DNA of 32,688 nucleotides from Candidatus Cloacimonadota bacterium. Its GTDB lineage: Bacteria > Cloacimonadota > Cloacimonadia > JGIOTU-2. Positions 26,351 through 32,688 of this stretch are shown in pieces. The stretch is from positions 1-32,688 of the forward strand of contig JAGMCF010000029.1 of the NCBI GenBank assembly GCA_023129415.1, read 5' to 3'. Below the pieces are notes generated by a model. It did not search any database. It was not told the DNA's origin and worked only from the letters and a program-made list of their open reading frames with translations. The position numbers and the translations under genes were made by a program. Each line of letters begins with the position of its first letter. The stretch's first letter is position 1.

Positions 26351-27244
26351 CTACAAATGAATGATTTTAATATCGAAATTCTTGTACTTAGATAAATAAT
26401 TTGAAATTATATGCCTATGACACCTTTGATAATCCTTTTCAAAACACATTAGTGCAATTCGTCTATATAGTTTAATAAAATTTATTATCATTTTAAGGTC
26501 TTTTTTTCGTTTTTGCAAAACTTCTTTTTCATATAGAATGAATAATTCTTTATAATCTTTTAAAGTTGAAAGGTTTTGTCTAAATTCTAACTTTATACCT
26601 AATTCGGGAATGTGAATATAATTAATTTCTACTTTTGATAAATAATCACTCAATTTTTTCTTTGAAAAATTTAATTTCATTGAAAATGGATTTTTCCTAA
26701 CATCAATAACCATCTTAATATTGTTTTCAATAAGTTTATTTAAAAAAGAATCAATGGTTAAACTTTCATATCCTATTGTAAACAAAGCTGGATGATTATT
26801 GAATTGATTTGAAGAGATAATCTCAGTTTTCTCATTAGAAGTTAAAAATTTATCTATAACTTCACTTTTGCTGGCATAATATGGATACTCAAAATAGGTT
26901 TTCTTTATTATTTCATTGCTGTTATAGTTTTTCATTTTATTATAAAACAGGTTTAAATTATTTCTATCTTGTTGCTTTAATTGAATTAAAAAGGACTCAT
27001 TTATATTTAGTATAAAATTGTCTGAATTTTTTAAAAAACCTTGCTGAGTTAGGATCCGTTTATCATGATAACTAACAAAACTGAAACAACCAAATTTATA
27101 TGGGAAGAATTCATAGAATTTTTGGTTGAATTCTTTACAATATAAAAACATCAATTTTTCGAAGTCAGTGTTATCTAATTCATTACCAAATATTTCTACC
27201 AAAGCAAGTAATATTTTTCTTCGATAAAACATTAGCACTTTCAT
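26351..27244 (-). CDS. DUF488 domain protein with N-terminal Panacea/SocA-like domain
   Basis: C-terminal half ALFTIGYESLTIDSFLNKLIENNIKMVIDVRKNPFSMKLNFSKKKLSDYL...YIHIPELGI...IALMCFEKDYQRCHRHIIS (DUF488 hallmarks). N-terminal RRKILLALVEIFGNELDNTDFEKLMFLYCKEF...FGCFSFVSYHDKRILTQQGFL resembles Panacea antitoxin domains (weaker). Initiation may be at the internal ATG at 27232, given GGAGG placement. Confidence 0.7.
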   Translation of the reverse strand: MKVLMFYRRKILLALVEIFGNELDNTDFEKLMFLYCKEFNQKFYEFFPYKFGCFSFVSYHDKRILTQQGFLKNSDNFILNINESFLIQLKQQDRNNLNLFYNKMKNYNSNEIIKKTYFEYPYYASKSEVIDKFLTSNEKTEIISSNQFNNHPALFTIGYESLTIDSFLNKLIENNIKMVIDVRKNPFSMKLNFSKKKLSDYLSKVEINYIHIPELGIKLEFRQNLSTLKDYKELFILYEKEVLQKRKKDLKMIINFIKLYRRIALMCFEKDYQRCHRHIISNYLSKYKNFDIKIIHL

Positions 27245-27482
27245 CCTCCAAATAAATTTGTATTACAACTTTTTATACTATTTAAGAAATTGTAAAGTTT
27301 TTAAATACCTTTTTACAAAATTATAAACTTGAAGATACGACTATTATTTAATTTATATCATAAAATTCTATAATTGAGCCAATTATTTTTAAAATCCTTA
27401 ATAATCAATCATAATAAATCTTACTCTTAAAGGGTTCAATTTTAATATACAAATTAAAATTCATAATTTCAAATTGGATGTA

Positions 27483-28730
27483 CTACATCCCATACATCTC
27501 AATGATTTCCTGTTTTGTTTTGCCAAGTATGTCGTATTTCTTTCCAACTTTGATGAATGCCTCAAGAGCTTTTTCCAAATGGTGAATTTCATGTCCTGCA
27601 GAGATTTGGGTTCTTATTCTTGCCTGTCCCTTTGCCACTACCGGGAAAAAGAAACCAATTGCATAAATGCCTTCATCATAAAGATCTCTAGATATATCTT
27701 GAGAGAGTTTTGCGTTGAAAAGCATTATTGGAACAATTGGCGTATCTCCTTCTTTGAGAACAAAACCAGCTTCTGTTAGACCTTTTCTCCAAAATTTTGT
27801 ATTATTTTCAAGTTTGTCTCTTCTTTCAGTACTTTTAGAAAGAATATCCAGAACTTTCAAAATGCCTGCAACAATTACAGGAGCCATAGTGTTTGAGAAG
27901 AGATATGGACGAGCTTTCTGACGACACATTTCCACAATTTCCTTCCTGCCTGAAACACAACCGCCTGAAGCACCACCAAGTGCTTTGCCAAAGGTAGTTG
28001 TAATGATGTCTATTTTGCCAAAAACCCCACAATGCTCATGAGTTCCTCTTCCGGTTTTTCCAATAAAGCCTGAAGCGTGAGAGTCATCTAAAAAGACCAT
28101 AGCATCGTATTTCTCGGCAAGTTCAACCATCTCATCAAGTTTTGCCATATCGCCATCCATAGAGAAGACACCATCGGTGATAACCACTTTGAGTCTCTTG
28201 TCTGAATGGAGCTGAAGTTTTTTCTCCAAATGTTTCATATTTGAATGTTTGAAAGTATCATGCATAGCACTACAGAGACGAATTCCATCAATAATAGAAG
28301 CGTGAACCAGCCGGTCAGAAATCATAATATCTTCATTTGTAAGAATTGCTTCAAAAACACCCGCATTTGCATCCATACAAGATGGGAAAAGAATCGTGTC
28401 TTCAGTGCCCAAAAATTCTGTAACCTTTTTCTCTAACTCGTTGTGGATGTCTTGAGTTCCGCAAATAAAACGCACAGATGACATTCCATAACCGCGAGAA
28501 TCCAATCCTTCGTGTGCTGCTTTAACAACATCAGGATGACTGGAAAGTCCCAGATAGTTGTTCGCACACATATTGATCACTTTTTTCAAGGATGAACCTT
28601 GTGGAAATTCCACTTCAATATCAGCATCTTGAGCTGAATGAATAAATCTTTCCTGCTTAAAGATTCCTGCATCTTGAATATCTTTAAGCTCTTGTAAGTA
28701 AATCTCTTTAATTTTGTCGCTATAAGCCAT
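27483..28730 (-). CDS. kbl: Glycine C-acetyltransferase (2-amino-3-ketobutyrate CoA ligase)
   Basis: Strong resemblance to E. coli KBL: INMCANNYLGLSSHPDVV, GYGMSSVRFICGTQDIHNELEKKV, DGVFSMDGDMAKLDE, DDSHASGFIGKTGRGTHEHCGVFGKIDIITTTFGKALGGASGG, FFPVVAKGQARIRTQISAGH. Confidence 0.95.
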   Translation of the reverse strand: MAYSDKIKEIYLQELKDIQDAGIFKQERFIHSAQDADIEVEFPQGSSLKKVINMCANNYLGLSSHPDVVKAAHEGLDSRGYGMSSVRFICGTQDIHNELEKKVTEFLGTEDTILFPSCMDANAGVFEAILTNEDIMISDRLVHASIIDGIRLCSAMHDTFKHSNMKHLEKKLQLHSDKRLKVVITDGVFSMDGDMAKLDEMVELAEKYDAMVFLDDSHASGFIGKTGRGTHEHCGVFGKIDIITTTFGKALGGASGGCVSGRKEIVEMCRQKARPYLFSNTMAPVIVAGILKVLDILSKSTERRDKLENNTKFWRKGLTEAGFVLKEGDTPIVPIMLFNAKLSQDISRDLYDEGIYAIGFFFPVVAKGQARIRTQISAGHEIHHLEKALEAFIKVGKKYDILGKTKQEIIEMYGM

Positions 28731-28752
28731 TGTTATCCTCCAAACTTGTTAA

Positions 28753-28781
28753 CTTTGCGAAAGTTGTAAACTTTCGCAAAG
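28753..28781. repeat. Perfect 13-bp palindrome between the ACP and kbl genes
   Basis: ctttgcgaaagtt-gta-aactttcgcaaag, with no U-run on the minus-strand side. Confidence 0.9.
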
Positions 28782-28807
28782 CTATATTTCAGTAAATCTA
28801 AAATTAC

Positions 28808-29053
28808 TTACTTTATGAATTCTTTCACCAAGGCGCAAATTTTATTCACACTATCAAATGCATCGGGTGTTGCTTTTTCATTCGGAATAGAAATCTTATA
28901 CTTATTTTCCAAGAATCTCATTAATGACACCATTGAGAAGGAATCCACAATACCACCAGATATAAGCGGGGTATCATAATCTATTTCCTCATCTTCGTCT
29001 TCAAGGTATTCTTCAATTACATATTCCAGGACTACATCTTTCATTTCTTCCAT
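28808..29053 (-). CDS. Acyl carrier protein-like protein
   Basis: MEEMKDVVLEYVIEEYLEDEDEEIDYDTPLISGGIVDSFSMVSLMRFLENKYKISIPNEKATPDAFDSVNKICALVKEFIK; phosphopantetheine-site-like GGIVDSF. RBS AAAGGAG sits upstream of the ATG at 29053; the ORF-track start at 29104 lies in a repeat. Confidence 0.85.
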   Translation of the reverse strand: MEEMKDVVLEYVIEEYLEDEDEEIDYDTPLISGGIVDSFSMVSLMRFLENKYKISIPNEKATPDAFDSVNKICALVKEFIK

Positions 29054-29088
29054 TTTTTTTGTCTCCTTTATTTCTTTTCGAAAAATAA

Positions 29089-29155
29089 TTAACCACAAAG
29101 GCACGAAGACACAAAGAATTATGCTTTCCCCTTCGTGTCTTGGTGACTTGGTGGC
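29089..29155. repeat. Intergenic AACCACAAAGGCACGAAGACAC...GTGTCTTGGTGACTTGGTGGC inverted repeat
   Basis: Both arms are built of CAC-N-AAG units in opposite orientation: aaccacaaaggcacgaagacacaaag and its near reverse complement cttcgtgtcttggtgacttggtggc. Confidence 0.75.
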
Positions 29156-29161
29156 AATGTT

Positions 29162-30868
29162 TTATTCATCGTCTTCCAAAGTGGAAGTATCACCGATTTC
29201 TTCTCCCCATTCTTTTGCATGAAGAATTCTGCGCATAATTTTTCCACTTCTTGTTTTTGGAAGTGAATCCACATATTCAATCTCTTGAGGCATTGCAAGA
29301 GGAGAAAGTTTTTTTCGGATAAAATTCATAATTTTCAATTCAAGTTCAGGACTTGCTTCATATCCCGGATTCAAATGAACAAATGCTTTTACAACCTCCA
29401 TATTTATTTCATCTGGTTTTGCCACAACTGCAGATTCAGCCACAGCCTCGTGCTCCAGAAGAGCAGATTCAACTTCAAATGGGCTTACAAGATGACCACC
29501 AGTATTTATAACATCATCATCTCTGCCTACAAACCAGAAATATCCATCTTTATCAATTCTTGCTCGGTCGCCAGAAATATACCAGCCATTTTTAAATTTG
29601 GTTTTGAAAGTTTCTTCATTTCCCCAGTAAGTCCTTAACATTGCTGGCCATCCAGGCTTAAAAGAAATAAGTCCAATTTTACCAGATTCTTCCCATGGTT
29701 CATAAGTTTTTGGATTTAAAACTGTAGCAGTAATACCAGGGAATGGTTTTCCCATTGAGCCGGGCTTAACCTTCATTCCAGGATAATTGGAAATCATTAT
29801 TGAGCCAGTTTCTGTTTGCCAGTAATTGTCTTGGAAAGGCTTCCCAAAAACCTTTTCTGACCAGATAACAGCTTCTGCATTAAGTGGCTCACCCACACTT
29901 GCAAGATGTCTAAGGGAAGAAAGATTATGTTGTTTAACCACTTCATCTCCAGCCCTCATTAATGAACGAATAGCGGTTGGGGCAGAATACCAGACTGTAA
30001 CTCTATGCTTTTCAATAAATTTATACCAACTTCCTGCTGAAAATCCAGTATCAAGAGCGCATTGAGTAATACCCAAACTCCAGGGACCAATTATGCCATA
30101 GGAAGTTCCTGTTACCCATCCTGGGTCTGCAGTACACCAATAAATATCATCCTCCCGAAGATCTAAAACCCACTTTGTTGTTAAGTATTGGGAAATGATT
30201 GAGTAATGAACATGTTTGACACCTTTTGGCTGTCCTGTTGTGCCTGATGTATAGTGAAGGACTGATGTAGTTTCTGCTTTTGAAGGGAAAATTTCAAGAT
30301 TTTCAACTGGTTCTACTTCATCCATTGAGAACGCAATCTCTCTTTCTCTAAGTGGTTTTCTGCCATCATAATCAACAATAATAATCTGTTTCACATAAGG
30401 CATCTGATCTAAAATTTTTCTTACTTTAGATACATGCCTTTTCTGTGTGATAATTGCTTTTGTTTCTGCATTGTCCAACCTTACATGCAAAGACTCATCT
30501 CCGAAGGCAGAGAAAAGTGGCTGCGCAATTGCACCAATTTTAAGAATACCTAAAAATCCGATATAAAGTTCAGGAAATTTATCCAGAAAAAGACAAACTC
30601 TATCTCCATTTTTGATGCCCAGATCTCTAAGAAAAGATCCTATAGTATTGCTTTTCAGTCGCACATCATTGAATGTATATTTCTTTTCTATTCCACCCAA
30701 ACCTTCCCAGATGAGCGCAAGCTTATCTGCTTTTCCCATTTTGCAGATACGGTCTGAACAATACCAACCGATATTTATCACATCACCTTCTTTGTAGCCA
30801 AGTTCTTTTTCTGAAATTGACCAATCAAAGTTTTTTATTCTTTCAGCATAAGATTTGATGTTTGACAT
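29162..30868 (-). CDS. AMP-forming acyl/acetyl-CoA synthetase (AMP-binding enzyme)
   Basis: SVLHYTSGTTGQPKGVKHVH, DNYWQTETGSIM, GWYISGDRARIDKDGYFWFVGRDDDVINTGGHLVSPFEVE, LPKTRSGKIMRRIL (catalytic Lys). Confidence 0.93.
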   Translation of the reverse strand: MSNIKSYAERIKNFDWSISEKELGYKEGDVINIGWYCSDRICKMGKADKLALIWEGLGGIEKKYTFNDVRLKSNTIGSFLRDLGIKNGDRVCLFLDKFPELYIGFLGILKIGAIAQPLFSAFGDESLHVRLDNAETKAIITQKRHVSKVRKILDQMPYVKQIIIVDYDGRKPLREREIAFSMDEVEPVENLEIFPSKAETTSVLHYTSGTTGQPKGVKHVHYSIISQYLTTKWVLDLREDDIYWCTADPGWVTGTSYGIIGPWSLGITQCALDTGFSAGSWYKFIEKHRVTVWYSAPTAIRSLMRAGDEVVKQHNLSSLRHLASVGEPLNAEAVIWSEKVFGKPFQDNYWQTETGSIMISNYPGMKVKPGSMGKPFPGITATVLNPKTYEPWEESGKIGLISFKPGWPAMLRTYWGNEETFKTKFKNGWYISGDRARIDKDGYFWFVGRDDDVINTGGHLVSPFEVESALLEHEAVAESAVVAKPDEINMEVVKAFVHLNPGYEASPELELKIMNFIRKKLSPLAMPQEIEYVDSLPKTRSGKIMRRILHAKEWGEEIGDTSTLEDDE

Positions 30869-30892
30869 TATTTACTCCTTATATTCGTTAAT

Positions 30893-31945
30893 TTAAAAAA
30901 ACCATCCACCAGAACTATGTACTCTTTCATAAAAATATTTACTGGAAAATGCAATTTTATTACCATCAGGTGAAAATACCGGCATACGTCCTTTTTGATA
31001 GAGCTTTCTTCTATTGCTGCCATCGCTTCCAATAATATATACCCCGTATAGACCATAATCAGAATGATACACTATGTACATTCCATCTGATGATAGTTGT
31101 GGGTTGTGTGGTCGTGAATCAATAATTTCAATTTCGCTAATGATAAAACCCTCGCTGTTCATTACATAAAGATTAGAATAATTACTAAAAACAATTATTG
31201 ATCCGTCAGATGAAAACGATAAAGTACTTCTAATGTCATCGAAAATCTTCACCTGCTCTGAACCATCAGAATTCATTACAAATAATTCACTATGCTTAAT
31301 GTAAAATATTTTTATTCCATCAGGTGAAAAAACAGGATAAGAGAATCTGTGATCATCACTAACCGCAAGTATATCATATTCTCCTGTATTAAGGTTCTTT
31401 TTACAAATGAAAGAACAGGTATCGTTATCTTTTGAAAATATAATTTCATTTCCATCAGGTGAAAAATTCGGATATTTTTCATCCACTTCATATGAGTTGG
31501 TAAGATTGATTGGTTCCGCCCCATCTAATGTTGTCATGAAAATATCAAGAACATTGTTTGCATAAGCAGAAAAAACAATATTCGTGTCAATTCGCAATCT
31601 TGATATTGAAGGTTTACCCCAAACTTCTAAGTTTTTACTCAAAATAGTTATATCATCTCCATCAATGTCTACGGAATATAGTTTATCCTTTCCGTAGTTT
31701 CCATCAGGGGTGCAATAAATGATTTTTTCTCCATTGAGTGTAAATTGAATATCATTTGCGCCAGGAACAAAACTGTCTTCAAATTCACTCGTATGCCCTA
31801 GATCAATCACTTTGGTAAGATTATTTCCATTAGTATCAACCAAATATATACAATCTTTATAGACATCATAGTATTCACTACAGCCACCAAAAACAAGTAT
31901 AATGAATAACAAAGGCACAATTAAGATGATTATATTCTTTTTCAA
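30893..31945 (-). CDS. TolB-like/PD40 beta-propeller lipoprotein
   Basis: Lipobox LLFIILVFGGC; repeats YPNFSPDGNEIIFSKD, YPVFSPDGIKIFYI, MPVFSPDGNKIAFSS. Start codon is TTG overlapping the upstream stop (TTGA). Confidence 0.8.
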   Translation of the reverse strand: MKKNIIILIVPLLFIILVFGGCSEYYDVYKDCIYLVDTNGNNLTKVIDLGHTSEFEDSFVPGANDIQFTLNGEKIIYCTPDGNYGKDKLYSVDIDGDDITILSKNLEVWGKPSISRLRIDTNIVFSAYANNVLDIFMTTLDGAEPINLTNSYEVDEKYPNFSPDGNEIIFSKDNDTCSFICKKNLNTGEYDILAVSDDHRFSYPVFSPDGIKIFYIKHSELFVMNSDGSEQVKIFDDIRSTLSFSSDGSIIVFSNYSNLYVMNSEGFIISEIEIIDSRPHNPQLSSDGMYIVYHSDYGLYGVYIIGSDGSNRRKLYQKGRMPVFSPDGNKIAFSSKYFYERVHSSGGWFF

Positions 31946-32688
31946 TTCCTAATTCCTAATTTTTTAGAAAGCACATCTAACATATCTTTTGTCATCTTTG
32001 GAAGATCATATTCATATTCCCAGCCCCATTCTTCACGAGCTGATGAATCATCCATTTTATTGGGCCATGAATCTGCAATTGACTGACGGACAGGATCTAT
32101 ATCGTAATCCATTTTAAATTCTGGAATATATTTTCTGATTTCAGCAGCAATTTCCTCTGGTTCAAAACTCATAGCAGCCACATTGAATGCATTACGGTGC
32201 TTTAGTTTGGAAGGGTCGGCTTCCATAATTTCTATTCCTGCCTTTATCGCATCTGGCATATACATCATATCAAGATAAGTTCCTTGCTTTAAATAGCAGG
32301 TATATTTTTTATTTTTGATTGCTTCATAAAAAATTTCAACTGCATAATCTGTGGTTCCACCACCGGGAAGAGTTACATTAGAAATTATACCGGGATACCT
32401 TACTCCACGAGTATCTACTCCAAATTTTGCAAAATAATAATCACAAAGTAATTCTCCTGTAACTTTAGTAACTCCATAAATTGAATTCGGGCGTTGAATT
32501 GTATCTTGTGGGGTATTATTGTGAGGAGTGGAATTACCAAAAGCCCCGATAGAACTTGGATTGAATACTGCACATTTAAGCTCTCTTGCTACTTCCAAAA
32601 CATTTAACAACGCTCCAACATTAATATCCCAGGCAAGTTGTGGTTTGGCTTCTGCAACTGCTGAAAGTAAAGCTGCAAGATTGTAAAT
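31942..32688 (-). CDS. L-threonine 3-dehydrogenase-like NAD-dependent epimerase-family protein (5' end beyond window)
   Basis: Frame is open to the edge: IYNLAALLSAVAEAKPQLAWDINVGALLNVLEVARELKCAVFNPSSIGAFG...IYGVTKVTGELLCDYY (YxxxK), RYPGIISNVTLPGGGTTDYAVEIFYEAI, TYLDMMYMPDAIKA. The ORF-track 'M' at 32610 is an internal TTG. Confidence 0.88.
   Translation of the reverse strand: MYNLAALLSAVAEAKPQLAWDINVGALLNVLEVARELKCAVFNPSSIGAFGNSTPHNNTPQDTIQRPNSIYGVTKVTGELLCDYYFAKFGVDTRGVRYPGIISNVTLPGGGTTDYAVEIFYEAIKNKKYTCYLKQGTYLDMMYMPDAIKAGIEIMEADPSKLKHRNAFNVAAMSFEPEEIAAEIRKYIPEFKMDYDIDPVRQSIADSWPNKMDDSSAREEWGWEYEYDLPKMTKDMLDVLSKKLGIRN

Noticed and set aside
27483-32688. Sphingolipid (SPT-type) biosynthesis cluster
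   Set aside because: The oxoamine synthase is very close to E. coli KBL throughout (FICGTQDIHNELE, GFFFPVVAKGQARIRTQ) and the epimerase has TDH hallmarks, so threonine degradation is the better primary call. The resemblance is mentioned only as context.
1-32688. tRNA/rRNA genes, integrases, transposases or phage structural genes
   Set aside because: Looked for on both strands by eye; found no convincing cloverleaf, rRNA segment or mobile-element protein. Small RNAs cannot be excluded without computation.

Overview
This 32.7 kb window is AT-rich and comes from a bacterium with many secreted proteins carrying 'YPNP...GIYLY.L...K.M.LLR' C-terminal sorting tails. The lineage looks Cloacimonadota/FCB-like, but that is inference only. 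Housekeeping genes: a PPi-type phosphofructokinase (partial), gltX, glnS, holB, xseA, rsmI, an S4-domain protein, and a threonine-degradation block of TDH (partial), a TolB-like lipoprotein, an AMP-forming acyl/acetyl-CoA synthetase, an ACP and KBL. Secreted genes: a gingipain-like C25 protease, a nuclease-associated OB-fold-like protein, an endonuclease I, a streptopain-like C10 protease fused to an 8-repeat beta-propeller, and a GHL10-type glycoside hydrolase-like protein. There are two accessory patches. Patch (i), 19.67-23.95 kb, holds a single-chain type IIG restriction-modification enzyme, an overlapping TIR/nucleotide-deoxyribosyltransferase-like protein and a small beta-barrel-like partner. 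It abuts a truncated, frameshifted sorting-tail remnant. Patch (ii), 25.5-27.2 kb, holds a two-gene module of a putative Panacea-like + DUF488 fusion and a conserved partner of unknown function. The window also has a rich set of intergenic and intragenic repeats: AACCAC(N)GAG-type repeats, GC-rich palindromic elements, perfect palindromes (one in frame inside the MTase), and microsatellites encoding the end of xseA. The most promising undescribed candidates are the RM-linked TIR-like/beta-barrel pair and the DUF488 module.
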